A stretch of 64,000 nt of DNA from Mucilaginibacter sp. (GTDB taxonomy: Bacteria; Bacteroidota; Bacteroidia; Sphingobacteriales; Sphingobacteriaceae), in contig JARLHA010000010.1 in assembly GCA_031292485.1 (NCBI GenBank), positions 1 through 64,000 on the forward strand, in the 5' to 3' direction. The notes under the pieces are model-generated. The model searched no databases. It was not told where the DNA came from and was given only the letters and a program-made list of their open reading frames with translations. Below are positions 19,045-28,358 of this stretch, in pieces (within the stretch, counting starts at the first letter, position 1; each line of letters opens with the position of its first letter). The translations under genes were made by a program, and so were the position numbers.

Positions 19045-19371
19045 AACGTGTCTGAGAATAAAAAAATAGAGAAAGAGTTGGACTTTAAAGCCCGGCCCGT
19101 GCGGTTCCCCTCTTGAGAGGGGAGGAGGGGTGTGTTGACCGGGATGCCGGGGAAACACACCCCCGCCACTACACAGGCCTGCGCACCCCCTCTCAAGAGG
19201 GAGTTATATAGTTTAAAGCCGGGCCCGTGCGGTTCCCCTCTTGAGAGGGGAGGAGGGGTGTGTTGACCGGGATGCCGGGGAAACACACCCCCGCCACTAC
19301 ACGGGTCAGCGCGCCCCCTCTCAAGAGGGGAGTTATAACGTTCATGTTTTCAATTAGTTAATGCCCTTTTT
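19045..19371. repeat. Long GC-rich palindromic repeat element, copy A (upstream of hypE)
   Basis: The element opens with AACGTGTCTGAGAATAAAAA, contains two tandem units of about 128 bases (from 19084 and from 19212), and ends with an AT-rich tail (ACGTTCATGTTTTCAATTAG, then TTAATGCCC). Each unit contains CCCCTCTTGAGAGGGG, GGGGTGTGTT...AACACACCCC, and CCCCTCTCAAGAGGGG, all able to form hairpins. The head, core and tail recur in the same order and orientation at 20470-20722, on the other side of hypE. It has no coding capacity and fills the whole hypD-hypE gap. Confidence 0.75.
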
Positions 19372-19409
19372 ATTTTATTAATCGCTAAACATTAATTTAT
19401 CCTATTTAT

Positions 19410-20447
19410 ATGCAACTTTCCTGTCCCTTACCGAAACTTGATTTTGATACCATTAACCTGGGGCATGGCAGCGGCGGTACCTTAACCAGCCAGTTGCTGG
19501 ATGCCGGGGTTTTTAAATTGCTTGAAAATGAATTGCTGAACAAAAAGCATGATGGCGCCATTTTTAACCTTGACGGGAAAGTAGCCATGAGCACCGATAC
19601 TTATGTGGTTTCCCCCATATTTTTTGAGGGCGGCAATATCGGCGACCTGGCCATCAACGGCACCATCAACGACCTGGCCATGTGCGGCGCGGCAGCAAAA
19701 TACCTCACGCTTGGTTTTGTGCTGGAGGAAGGCTTAAAAATGACAGAGTTTTGGGAGATCCTGCTCAGTATCAAAGCGGCCTGCGAAGCGGCCGGGGTAA
19801 ATATTGTTACCGGTGATACCAAGGTAGTAGAGCGGGGCAAAGGGGATAAGATCTTTATCAATACCACCGGCATCGGTACGGTGCACCCCAAAGCAAAAAT
19901 TGATGCTGAAAACATTAAAGCAGGCGATAAAATTATTTTAAGCGGCCCCCTGGCGCGGCATGGCATTACCATTATGAGCCACCGCCAGGGTTTGCAGTTT
20001 GAAAGTACCATCAGCAGCGATACCCGGCCGCTCAATAAAATTGTATTGTCTCTTTTGGATGAATTTGGCGAAAAGATCCGCTTTTTGCGCGACCCGACAA
20101 GGGGAGGGCTGGCCACTGTTTTGAACGAAATTGCTGCGGGCGCAAAATTAGGAATCGATATCGCCCAAAAAAACATGAGCGTAGAAGAAGAGGTGTCCGG
20201 CGCCTGCGAAATGCTTGGGTTGGACCCGATGTATGTGGCCAACGAGGGCTTGTTTGTTGCCGTTGTTGACGCTACAGTTGCTGATGCCGTATTATATAGG
20301 CTAAGCGAGTGGGAGCATGGCGCAATGGCAAGCATCATCGGCGAAATGACAACCGATCATCCCCGCCAGGTGATCATGAAAAGTTTAATTGGCGGCCGCA
20401 GGGTAGTAAATATGCTCCCAGGCGAACAACTGCCCAGAATTTGCTGA
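19410..20447 (+). CDS. hypE: Hydrogenase maturation dehydratase HypE
   Basis: The 345-residue enzyme converts the carbamoyl group placed on its C-terminal cysteine to a thiocyanate that supplies the cyanide ligands. Recognition features are LGHGSGGTL near the start, the PurM/ThiL-like ATP site (STDTYVVSP, GDLAINGTINDLAMCGA, VTGDTKVVERGKGD), LRDPTRGGLATVLNEIA, and the exact C-terminal motif PRIC with Cys345 last. It is separated from hypD by 411 bases of repeat and bracketed by related repeat elements on both sides, so it may be transcribed separately or have been duplicated or moved as a unit. Confidence 0.96.
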   Translation: MQLSCPLPKLDFDTINLGHGSGGTLTSQLLDAGVFKLLENELLNKKHDGAIFNLDGKVAMSTDTYVVSPIFFEGGNIGDLAINGTINDLAMCGAAAKYLTLGFVLEEGLKMTEFWEILLSIKAACEAAGVNIVTGDTKVVERGKGDKIFINTTGIGTVHPKAKIDAENIKAGDKIILSGPLARHGITIMSHRQGLQFESTISSDTRPLNKIVLSLLDEFGEKIRFLRDPTRGGLATVLNEIAAGAKLGIDIAQKNMSVEEEVSGACEMLGLDPMYVANEGLFVAVVDATVADAVLYRLSEWEHGAMASIIGEMTTDHPRQVIMKSLIGGRRVVNMLPGEQLPRIC

Positions 20448-20469
20448 TAAAATTGAAATACATAAATTA

Positions 20470-20722
20470 AACGTGTTTAGCGATAAAAAAATAAAGGGGA
20501 AGGCGGGTTTTAAAGCCGGTACTGTGCGATTATGAATATACTAATTTGTTTTTAATAGGCATTCATGAGCTCCTTACGTCGGTTCCCCTCTTGAGAGGGG
20601 TGGAGGGGTGTGTTGACGACAATGCCTGCCAACACACCCCCGCCACATCACATGCCAGCACCCCCCTATCGAGAGGGGGTGTGTTGCAACGCTCATATTT
20701 TCATTTAGTTATTGCCCTTTAA
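20470..20722. repeat. Long GC-rich palindromic repeat element, copy B (downstream of hypE)
   Basis: This copy has the same head (AACGTGTTTAGCGATAAAAA), one core unit with CCCCTCTTGAGAGGGG, GGGGTGTGTT and AACACACCCC, and the same AT-rich tail (ACGCTCATATTTTCATTTAG, then TTATTGCCC) as copy A at 19045-19371. Direct orientation around hypE would allow RecA-dependent excision or amplification of that gene. Confidence 0.75.
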
Positions 20723-20778
20723 TATTGGGATTTTCAGTCGATAAACGTGTTAAATTAAATAAAAAAACAGATAAAAAT

Positions 20779-21510
20779 ATGTTCACCTTCCCACTTTTGC
20801 TTACCATTTACGCCGGGTTCACCCATGCTTTTGAAGCCGACCATTTATTGGCGGTAACCAATATAGTATCCCGGCGCAATCATATCTGGCTATCCGTTAA
20901 GGATGGTATTTTCTGGGGCCTGGGGCATTCGTCTACCATTTTATTGATAGGGGTACTGATGATCCTGTTTAAAGTTGGAATTTCCGAACACAGCTTTCAC
21001 TATTTCGAAGCCGCCGTTGGCTTAATGTTGATCGCGCTGGCCGTTTACAGGCTGCAAAAATTCTTTCGCGGTAAAAAGCTTGTCATCCACACACACGGGC
21101 ATTTACATAGCCACTCACATAGTCATGCCGTTGATGAGCATAAACATCTGCACGTGCATTTTGCACCAAAACAAAATTTTAAGCATACCCAATTGCATGT
21201 GCACACGCATGATCATTCGCATAAGCTGGCTTATGGGGTAGGTTTGGTGCATGGCCTGGCTGGCAGCGGTGCGTTGGTGGTATTGGTAATGGCACAGATC
21301 AAAAGCCCTTTCGACGGATTGGTTTACTTATTGATATTCAGCTCGGGTTGTATTGGGGGGATGCTGGTTGCAGCGGGCCTGTTCAGTGTGCCTTTCTCCA
21401 AAAAGCTGATCCAGGCGCCGGTATTGCAAACCTTGCTCATCATCGCCACATCCTTGCTTTGCCTGGTTTACGGCGGTAAAGTAATTTATGATAATGTAAT
21501 GTTGTTGTAA
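20779..21510 (+). CDS. Nickel/cobalt permease, NiCoT/UreH-like
   Basis: I start at the ATG at 20779 (MFTFPLLLTIYAGFTHAFEA); an upstream TTG frame begins inside the repeat element. The 243-residue membrane protein has six likely helices. HAFEADHLLA in helix 1 matches the HX4DH nickel-binding signature of the NiCoT/UreH superfamily, and GLGHSST and GLVHGLAGSG match its other conserved sites. A central loop (about residues 95-150) holds roughly 20 histidines. Position next to hypE points to nickel import for the hydrogenase. Some annotations would call it a HupE/UreJ-like or TauE/SafE-like transporter; nickel is the best-supported substrate from context. Confidence 0.85.
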   Translation: MFTFPLLLTIYAGFTHAFEADHLLAVTNIVSRRNHIWLSVKDGIFWGLGHSSTILLIGVLMILFKVGISEHSFHYFEAAVGLMLIALAVYRLQKFFRGKKLVIHTHGHLHSHSHSHAVDEHKHLHVHFAPKQNFKHTQLHVHTHDHSHKLAYGVGLVHGLAGSGALVVLVMAQIKSPFDGLVYLLIFSSGCIGGMLVAAGLFSVPFSKKLIQAPVLQTLLIIATSLLCLVYGGKVIYDNVMLL

Positions 21511-21527
21511 TAGTTAAAACGTGATCT

Positions 21528-23360
21528 TTATTGATAACCCATCGCCTGTAACTGAAACAATTCGGCATAGCGTCCTTTTTTGGCAAGCAATTCTGCATGG
21601 GTTCCCATTTCCAACAGCTCACCTTTTTCGAGCACGATGATCCTGTCGGCCAGTCTTGCCGTAGAGAACCGGTGTGAGATCAGCACAGCAGATTTTCCTT
21701 CGGTCATTTGTGCAAAGCGCTGGAATACTTCGTATTCGGCCCTGGCGTCCAAAGCTGCGGTTGGTTCATCCAGGATGAGTAATTGTGCATCTTTCATATA
21801 AGCCCGGGCAAGCGCCACTTTTTGCCATTCGCCGCCCGATAGCTCAATGCCGTCATTAAATCTTCTGCCTAACCATTGTTCGTATTTATGCGGCAGCTTT
21901 TCGGCGAGTATATCCGCCAAACTTTCCCTGGCAGCTTTTTTGATAAGCGCCTCGTTTTTTACTTCCGCGATATTGCCGACTGCTATGTTTTGTGAAAAGG
22001 TCATCTGGTAACGTAAATAATCCTGGAAAATAACCCCGATATGGAAGCGCAGGTCTTCAATGGCATAATCTCTGATGTCCGCCCCATCCAGCAAAATTCG
22101 GCCCTCCGTGGGGTCGTACAACCGTGCCAGTAATTTAACGAGAGTGGTTTTGCCCGCGCCGTTTTCGCCCACCAACGCCAGTTTTTCGCCGGGATGAAGG
22201 GTGAAACTTAAATGCCGGTTGGCCCAATTGTCGGAATTTCGATACTGAAAACCGACATTTTCAAAAGTAAATCCCTGTTTAATAGGGTTGGGGAAAGGCA
22301 ATGGTTTTTCGGCGACCCGTATTTTGGGTTTGATCTCAAAAAACTCTAAAAAGTCATTCAGATAGATGGCCCCCTGCGAAACGGTGGTAAACCGTGATAG
22401 TATGCCCTCCATCAAACTGCGTAATTGCCTGAAAGAACCGGCCAGGAAAGTTAAGTCGCCAACAGATGTTTTACCGCTAATGGTTTGAAAGATGATAAAA
22501 ACATAAGCCGCGTAATAGCCAACGCTCCCCAAGACAGAAAAAAATGTGCCCCATCCAGAGCGCCTCACAGCCAGTTTACGGTTGTCATTATAAAACTTAT
22601 CCGAGAGGGTTTTAAAACGGTTAATAACGAATTCGGCCAGGTTGAATATCTTGATCTCTTTGGCCGTTTCGTCGCTCGCGCCCAAATAACGCGTATAATC
22701 CAGTTCGCGGCGCTCTGGTGTCTGGCTGCGGGTTAAAGCATAGTTTTGATTGTTGAAATAAGATTCGCCTAAAAAGGAAGGGATAATGGAAACCAGTAAC
22801 AGCAGGATAAGCCATGGGTTGAAGGCTAATAAACCGGCAACCAGGAAACCCATCGAGATCATGTCTTGTACCTGGCTCATTACCTGCGATAGCAATATGG
22901 TACGGCCAACAGTTTGCTGCCGCGCCCGCTCCAGTTTATCATAAAATACGGAATCTTCAAACTGGTCAAGGTCCAGCGTGGCGGCGTGCCGCATAATGCG
23001 CATAGAGGTATAGTTGGAGAAAAGATCACCCAGTAAACTATCCAGTAAATTGATCATTCGGTTTAGGCCGTCGGTAAGGATAGCCAGGGCAAATTCGATG
23101 GCGACCAGTTTCCATAAATAGTGATGATCGGTATACCCGGTATGTTGGTTAAGCATTACCACCTGGTCAACGATCAGTTTGCCCACATACAGTAAAGCCA
23201 CCGGCATAGCCGAGCGGATAATGCGCAGAATAAAGCTTAACGCAGTTTTACCCGGGCTGCTTAGCCATACCAGTTTAAAAAAATGCGGCAGGTTACTTAA
23301 TGCCGAAAGCCGTTGCTTGAAGGTGAGTTTTGAATTATCGATTGTGTTTCTTTTAGCCAT
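21528..23360 (-). CDS. ABC exporter, fused permease and ATPase (type IV, MsbA-like)
   Basis: I start at the second in-frame Met (MAKRNTIDNSK), which gives 610 residues; an upstream ATG would add ten hydrophobic residues of doubtful value. An N-terminal six-helix exporter domain (about residues 40-320) is followed by an ATPase domain with Walker A GENGAGKTTLVKLL, Q-loop GVIFQDYLRYQMTF, signature LSGGEWQKVALARAY, Walker B LLILDEPTAALD and the H-loop in LISHRFST. It is a half transporter that should work as a homodimer, or with a partner not in this window. Substrate cannot be told; lipid, peptide or drug are usual. It converges on the nickel permease gene with an 17-base gap, so it is unlikely to be functionally linked. 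Confidence 0.88.
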   Translation of the reverse strand: MAKRNTIDNSKLTFKQRLSALSNLPHFFKLVWLSSPGKTALSFILRIIRSAMPVALLYVGKLIVDQVVMLNQHTGYTDHHYLWKLVAIEFALAILTDGLNRMINLLDSLLGDLFSNYTSMRIMRHAATLDLDQFEDSVFYDKLERARQQTVGRTILLSQVMSQVQDMISMGFLVAGLLAFNPWLILLLLVSIIPSFLGESYFNNQNYALTRSQTPERRELDYTRYLGASDETAKEIKIFNLAEFVINRFKTLSDKFYNDNRKLAVRRSGWGTFFSVLGSVGYYAAYVFIIFQTISGKTSVGDLTFLAGSFRQLRSLMEGILSRFTTVSQGAIYLNDFLEFFEIKPKIRVAEKPLPFPNPIKQGFTFENVGFQYRNSDNWANRHLSFTLHPGEKLALVGENGAGKTTLVKLLARLYDPTEGRILLDGADIRDYAIEDLRFHIGVIFQDYLRYQMTFSQNIAVGNIAEVKNEALIKKAARESLADILAEKLPHKYEQWLGRRFNDGIELSGGEWQKVALARAYMKDAQLLILDEPTAALDARAEYEVFQRFAQMTEGKSAVLISHRFSTARLADRIIVLEKGELLEMGTHAELLAKKGRYAELFQLQAMGYQ

Positions 23361-23448
23361 GCTGTTTAAATGCCCCGGATATAACAGCAAAGCTATGATT
23401 AATAAAATAACGGGTAAGTCACATTTGACCGGAGAATTTGCTTCCCGT

Positions 23449-23556
23449 AGAGGCGCAATATTTTGCGTCTCCGGATTTTTCCTCCAGAACCAGAATGTTT
23501 ATAAAATTAATCACAATCCTACCTGTTTGGTCAGAGACGCAAAATATTGCGTCTCT
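23449..23556. repeat. Pair of REP palindromes in opposite orientation
   Basis: AGAGGCGCAATATTTTGCGT at 23449-23472 and the inverted form AGAGACGCAAAATATTGCGT at 23533-23556 are two 24-base palindromes spaced by about 60 bases. They match the REP copies clustered round the RAYT gene at 33222-34216. The gap between the ABC exporter and the FtsX permease holds nothing else recognised. Confidence 0.75.
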
Positions 23557-23707
23557 CCAAATTTGGTAACCGTTTACTTGTAAAATCGAACACTCGTTGT
23601 ATCAGAAACGAACAATAAATTATAGATAATTTTAAGGTAAGTATTTTAAATTCAGTTATTTATTTTTTTGGCATTTTTTTAGCGGTTAAAATAAAAACCA
23701 AAATCAC

Positions 23708-26122
23708 ATGTTTAGAAATTATTTAAAAGTTGCCTTAAGGAACCTTTGGAGGAACAAAGCCTTTTCTGCTATAAACATAATCGGATTAGCATTGGGTTTG
23801 GCGATCTGTTTCCTTATTTCACTATTTGTAATTGATGAATTAAGCTATGACAAGTTTAATTTAAACGCAGACAGGATTTTCCGTGTTGACGCTGACTTCA
23901 ATGTGAACGGAACTCAATTTAATGCCAGCACGACACCCCCTTCGATGGCTTCCATATTAGTTAACGAGCACCCACAAATTGAAAATGCTATTCGCATTAA
24001 AAGTAATGGGAAAATTTTAGTTAAAAAAGGGAATGGGACTTTAAGCGAGGATAATTGTTTTTATGCTGATAATGCTTTGTTTGATGTATTCACATTACCT
24101 ATGATCGCTGGAGACCCTAAAAGTGCTTTATCACAAAGCCACTCGTTGGTGATTTCAGAGAATATCGCAAAAAAATATTTTAACACTTTGGATGTAATAG
24201 GTAAAACTATGCATCTGGATAATGCAACTGATTATAAAATCACTGGTGTAATAGCAAATACGCCTCCGCAGTCTCATTTGCATTTTGATTTTATTAAATC
24301 AGTGAATGAATTACCAGATAGAAATTTAACCGATTGGAGTAACGTAAGCTATATTACTTACGTGTTGGCAAGGCCCGGCGTCACTCAAAACGAAGTAGAC
24401 AATTGCCTTAAACAAGCCACAAAGAAGTATGCCGAACCTGTTTTATTAAGAGACATGCATAGTTCGTTTTCGGAAATTGAAAAGAACGGTGGCCACTTCA
24501 GGTTCGTAACGATCCCCCTGACAAAGATTCATTTATACTCCACATTAACGGATGAACAAGAGCCCTCAGGCAATTCAGAATACGTTTATATATTTACAGT
24601 TATTGCCATCTTTATTCTATTGATCGCTTGTATTAATTTCGTAAATCTTTCAACAGCCAGATCGGCAGGTCGTGCCAGAGAAGTAGGGGTTAGGAAGGTT
24701 CTTGGGTCTAACAAAGCACAATTAATTCGGCAGTTTTTGATCGAATCAATAGTAACAAGCTGTTTAGCAGTTATTATTGCTATTATTGTAGTTATTCTTC
24801 TTCTTCCATATTTCAACGACTTATCAGGCAAGCAATTTGGTTTAGGCCGGCTTATTAATGTATGGTCAATACCCGCACTAATATTGATCATAGTGACGAT
24901 CGGTATCCTTGCTGGTTTATATCCAGCGTTTTTCCTATCCGGCTTTCAGCCAATAAAAGTGTTAAAGGGTAGACTGGCGGTCGGATTTAAGGGTAGTATG
25001 CTTCGTGACAGTCTGGTTGTTTTTCAGTTTGCAACGGTTATCATTCTAATAGTTGGGGCCCTTGTCATACACAAACAATTAAGTTACATCAGTAATAAAA
25101 AGTTAGGCTACAACCGAGATCAGGTGTTGATATTGAAAAACACAAGCACATTAGTTCCTAATGCAAAAAATTTCTTAAACGATGTGAAGAGAATGACAGG
25201 AATTGAGTCTGGAACAATGACGTCCTGCCTTCCTTCATTAGCAAATAATTACACCCAGGTTTTCGGTAAGGATGCGGCTTTTAGCAAAGATCAGACCATG
25301 GCGTTGGCCACCTGGTCTGTTGATGAGGATTATATTCCTACGTTAGGGATCCACATAGCTGAAGGCAGAAACTTTTCTAAAGAGATGTTAACAGACTCGT
25401 CAGCGGTAATTCTAAATGAAACGGCTGCAAAAATGCTTGGATTCCAACAACCGCTAAACAAATTTATTTATGGACCTGGCGGAGTCCCTTTCCATATCGT
25501 TGGAGTGGCAAAGGATTTTAACGCAGGCTCATTACATAATAAAATACCCCCGCTGGTATTAAAAAATTCATTAGATAATGGTGCAATGGCATTTCGTGTC
25601 GAAACTAAAAACCTTCCGATACTCATTTCTGAAATAAGAACGTTATTTCATACAAAATATGCGAACATGGCCGGCCAGCCTTTTAATTATTCCTTCATGG
25701 ATGACGAATATGATCATCTTTATCGATCTGAACAAAACATGGGAAGAATATTTATATCATTTTCATTTTTTTCAATACTGATCGCCTGCCTCGGTCTGCT
25801 TGGCCTGCTAACCTATGCTGCTGAACAACGTATAAAGGAAATTGCTGTTCGAAAGGTACTTGGAGCGAGCGTGACTAACTTAATAATATTGATTTCCAAC
25901 GATTTTTTGAAATTGATAGGTATTGCTGCTCTTATTTCTTTTCCAATTGCCTGGTGGGGAATGAACCGATGGCTTCAAGACTTTGCATATAGGACAAGTA
26001 TCAGCTGGTGGATATTTGTCGCAGCAGGACTTTTAGCGGCAAGCGTAGCAATGATTACTGTTAGTTATCAAGCGTTAAAAGCAGCACTGGCTAATCCTGT
26101 TAAAAGCTTGAAAACCGAATAG
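23708..26122 (+). CDS. FtsX/MacB-like ABC transporter permease
   Basis: The 804-residue protein has the usual Bacteroidota double-FtsX plan: an N-terminal helix (SAINIIGLALGLAICFLISL), a MacB-like periplasmic domain, three helices with the FtsX signature (ARSAGRAREVGVRKVLGSNK near residue 330), a second periplasmic domain, and a C-terminal trio of helices containing RIKEIAVRKVLGAS. Permeases of this type couple a cytoplasmic ATPase to periplasmic work such as lipoprotein or peptide export. No ATPase gene is adjacent, so its partner is elsewhere. Base composition is somewhat more AT-rich than the hydrogenase genes. A good terminator follows. Confidence 0.88.
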   Translation: MFRNYLKVALRNLWRNKAFSAINIIGLALGLAICFLISLFVIDELSYDKFNLNADRIFRVDADFNVNGTQFNASTTPPSMASILVNEHPQIENAIRIKSNGKILVKKGNGTLSEDNCFYADNALFDVFTLPMIAGDPKSALSQSHSLVISENIAKKYFNTLDVIGKTMHLDNATDYKITGVIANTPPQSHLHFDFIKSVNELPDRNLTDWSNVSYITYVLARPGVTQNEVDNCLKQATKKYAEPVLLRDMHSSFSEIEKNGGHFRFVTIPLTKIHLYSTLTDEQEPSGNSEYVYIFTVIAIFILLIACINFVNLSTARSAGRAREVGVRKVLGSNKAQLIRQFLIESIVTSCLAVIIAIIVVILLLPYFNDLSGKQFGLGRLINVWSIPALILIIVTIGILAGLYPAFFLSGFQPIKVLKGRLAVGFKGSMLRDSLVVFQFATVIILIVGALVIHKQLSYISNKKLGYNRDQVLILKNTSTLVPNAKNFLNDVKRMTGIESGTMTSCLPSLANNYTQVFGKDAAFSKDQTMALATWSVDEDYIPTLGIHIAEGRNFSKEMLTDSSAVILNETAAKMLGFQQPLNKFIYGPGGVPFHIVGVAKDFNAGSLHNKIPPLVLKNSLDNGAMAFRVETKNLPILISEIRTLFHTKYANMAGQPFNYSFMDDEYDHLYRSEQNMGRIFISFSFFSILIACLGLLGLLTYAAEQRIKEIAVRKVLGASVTNLIILISNDFLKLIGIAALISFPIAWWGMNRWLQDFAYRTSISWWIFVAAGLLAASVAMITVSYQALKAALANPVKSLKTE

Positions 26123-26166
26123 AAAAAAGCATTAATTTTTACCCGTCCAGACGGAATTTAGTATAA

Positions 26167-26195
26167 AGCCATCGTTCTTCCCGGTGGCTTTTTTT
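26167..26195 (+). terminator. Rho-independent terminator after the FtsX permease
   Basis: AGCCATCG and CGGTGGCT form an 8-bp stem (one G-T pair) with a 7-base loop, followed by a run of T at 26190-26195. It lies 45 bases after the permease stop. The 313 bases from here to the next gene hold no recognised gene and presumably the promoter of the barrel protein. Confidence 0.8.
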
Positions 26196-26508
26196 AGGAG
26201 CCGATTATACTTGTATCAGTGCAAGGCCGCGCAAAAAGCCAACCAAAATTGCTCCTCGAAAAGGGTTATTTGATCCCGGATTATTGTAAAATAGCACAAC
26301 TCATTTTTAAGCAAAAACTTCATTTTGACGCAGTAAACCCACTTTTTTGACAAAGAACTGACTTATATACTAAAATAGTCAAAAAATAAAACACTGTTAA
26401 TCAAACGATTGAATGATTGTGACATTCAGATGAAACGGTGGGTGCGTTTTGTGATGTTACTTTGTTCCGTGTTTTAAAAACACATACATAATCATAACAT
26501 ATACGAAC

Positions 26509-27105
26509 ATGAAAAGTACATTAAAAATTTCAGCCTTAGTAGTAGCTTTTGCCGGATTAGCATTGGGCGCAAAAGCACAAACCACCACATCAACTTCAAG
26601 CAAATCTGCCGGGTCAAACGGCGTAATCTTTAGCGTCGGTGTTGATGCAGGTCTCCCAACCGGAAATTTATCAAATGGTTATAACTGGAACATCGGCGGG
26701 TCTGTACAAGCCGACATCCCTGTTGCACAGCAATTATTTGTTACCGTTAATGCCGGCTATAACAGCCTGCAGGGTAAAGATAATGCTTACGGAAGCGGCC
26801 TTAAAGCAACCAACATCCAGTTATTACCTGTAAAAGCAGGTTTAAAATTCTTCCCTGCAAATCATTTTTACGTACAGGGTGAAGCAGGTGCTGCCTTTGC
26901 ATTAAACAAATCCGATGTCGGTTTTGATAATGGCACAGCATTCATTTATGCTCCACAGGTAGGTTACCAGTTTCCTTTAGGCGGCAAAAGCTTTTTGGAT
27001 GCCGGTGTAAGGTATGAAGGTTCAACCGATTTCACCAGCCACAACAGCAACAGCCAGGTAAACTTTGTGGCCCTGCGCTTAGCTTACGCTTTTGGCACGA
27101 AGTAA
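26509..27105 (+). CDS. Outer-membrane beta-barrel protein
   Basis: The 198-residue protein has a clear signal peptide (MKSTLKISALVVAFAGLALG, cleaved after AKAQ near residue 24), a short Ser/Thr linker, and then alternating amphipathic strands rich in Gly, Asn and aromatic residues. It ends with a strand VNFVALRLAYAFGTK, typical of small eight-stranded OmpA/PorT-like barrels (outer membrane protein beta-barrel domain). Function is not predictable. It is probably monocistronic, with hairpins on both sides. Confidence 0.8.
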   Translation: MKSTLKISALVVAFAGLALGAKAQTTTSTSSKSAGSNGVIFSVGVDAGLPTGNLSNGYNWNIGGSVQADIPVAQQLFVTVNAGYNSLQGKDNAYGSGLKATNIQLLPVKAGLKFFPANHFYVQGEAGAAFALNKSDVGFDNGTAFIYAPQVGYQFPLGGKSFLDAGVRYEGSTDFTSHNSNSQVNFVALRLAYAFGTK

Positions 27106-27127
27106 TTTTTTACAAACAATTAAACTT

Positions 27128-27156
27128 AATGAAAAGGGCACGGCGCCCTTTTCATT
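27128..27156 (+). terminator. Strong hairpin, probable terminator
   Basis: AATGAAAAGGGC and GCCCTTTTCATT pair perfectly over 12 bp with a 5-base loop, 23 bases after the barrel gene stop. The poly-T run is inside the stem rather than after it, so it may act as a bidirectional or weaker terminator. Confidence 0.6.
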
Positions 27157-27172
27157 ATAAAACTCAATCGTG

Positions 27173-27688
27173 ATGAATGCTAATAAACTAACCCAATCAA
27201 TATATAAAGTGTTTCTTGTATCACTGCTGCTGGTTTTTAAACTGAACCCGCTTTTTGCACAGGGTAACTGGGAGTTGCATACAGACAACGACGGCATAAA
27301 GATTTATACCGGCATAGTCCCCGATTCGAAAGTTAAAGCTATTAAAGTTGATGCCGAATTTGATGCCGAAGCATCACAGCTGGTGGCGCTTATTATGGAT
27401 GTAAATTCTTCTGCAGGGTGGGTATACCACACCAAATCAGCTACCGTGATCAAACAGGTATCACCCTCTGAGCTTTATTATTATTCGGAAGTTAATCTGC
27501 CATGGCCGGCAACTAACCGGGATTTTGTTGCGCATTTAACCGTTAATCAAAACCCGGATACCAAAGTGATCACTATTGATGGCCCCGCCGTATCGGGGAT
27601 GGTGCCAGTTAAAACCGGCATTGTAAGAATTGAACATTCTGTTGGTAAATGGGTCATCACACCCGCAGGGCCCGATAAAATTAAGGTA
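27173..27688 (+). pseudogene. START-domain secreted protein, 3' end lost at an IS630 insertion
   Basis: The gene begins with a signal peptide (KVFLVSLLLVFKLNPLFAQG) and a START/SRPBCC-like lipid-binding domain: GNWELHTDNDGIKIYTGIV, NLPWPATNRDFVAHLTV and KWVITPAGPDKIKVV. About 172 host codons remain. The frame then runs into the left end of the IS element at 27689 and stops within it. Full-length relatives continue with roughly 30-40 residues (a 'dPGG.iPaW..N' segment), which is not found on the right side of the IS. Start could be GTG 27170 or ATG 27173; I chose the ATG. It is probably non-functional. Confidence 0.75.
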
Positions 27689-27696
27689 GTGTCATG

Positions 27697-28332
27697 TCAA
27701 TTGCAAATTGTCGGATAAAGCCTTTTTAGTTTTACTCTGGCCTTATCATTGGTGAACTGCCATTTTATAGTTGCTTCTTTATTATTCCGGTCTTGTTGCC
27801 AGGCATTAACTTCTTGTTTCATTGTTTCTATGTTTTCTATTCTTCTGTTCAAACATTGCCCCATCAAAACATTCAATTCGATTTCAGCCATGTTTAACCA
27901 ACTACCGTGTTTTGGTGTATAGATGAATTCAAACCTGTCCCATATTCGTTTTGCTTCTTCTGGTGCGAAGGCATCGTATAAAGCGGCTGCCTTGTGTGTT
28001 GCCAGGTTATCCATAACCAATCTGATTTTTTCGGCTGTGGGATAATGTTCGTCTGCGATCTCTTTTATAAATAGGGCCCAATCCTTCTTTGTTTTCCTTT
28101 CGGTAACTTTTACGTGTCGTTGCCCGGCCAATGGTTCATTAACCATAAAAATGTTAGCTACACCGCAACGTTCATATTCAAAATCTTCTTTAGCATCGCT
28201 GCCCGGTTTCCTTGCTATCGGCGTACGGGTTTCTTTTATCAACTGTTTTGGCGACTCGTCCATGCAAACAATCGGGATTGATTTGTTATACGGTATTTTA
28301 TATACGTCCAACACCATTTCCATGTTAGCCAC
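27697..28332 (-). CDS. IS630 transposase, downstream frame (DDE catalytic part)
   Basis: The catalytic domain has the DDE triad motifs: CMDES for the first Asp, LVMDNLATHKAAALYDAF for the second, and HGSWLNMAEIELNVL for the Glu. The first Met is internal, and the frame is open upstream to the A-run at 28394-28401, so it is most likely expressed only as a frameshift fusion with the upstream frame, giving a protein of about 345 residues. The stop lies within the left inverted repeat. No internal stops or gaps are seen, so the element may be active. Confidence 0.87.
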   Translation of the reverse strand: MANMEMVLDVYKIPYNKSIPIVCMDESPKQLIKETRTPIARKPGSDAKEDFEYERCGVANIFMVNEPLAGQRHVKVTERKTKKDWALFIKEIADEHYPTAEKIRLVMDNLATHKAAALYDAFAPEEAKRIWDRFEFIYTPKHGSWLNMAEIELNVLMGQCLNRRIENIETMKQEVNAWQQDRNNKEATIKWQFTNDKARVKLKRLYPTICN

Positions 28333-28358
28333 AAAATCGCTGCTTTCTAATGGTGGTA

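Noticed and set aside
19601..20338. A 245-codon open frame antisense to hypE
   Set aside because: It lies completely within hypE on the other strand, has Ser/Pro-rich shadow-type composition and no domain; hypE is certain.
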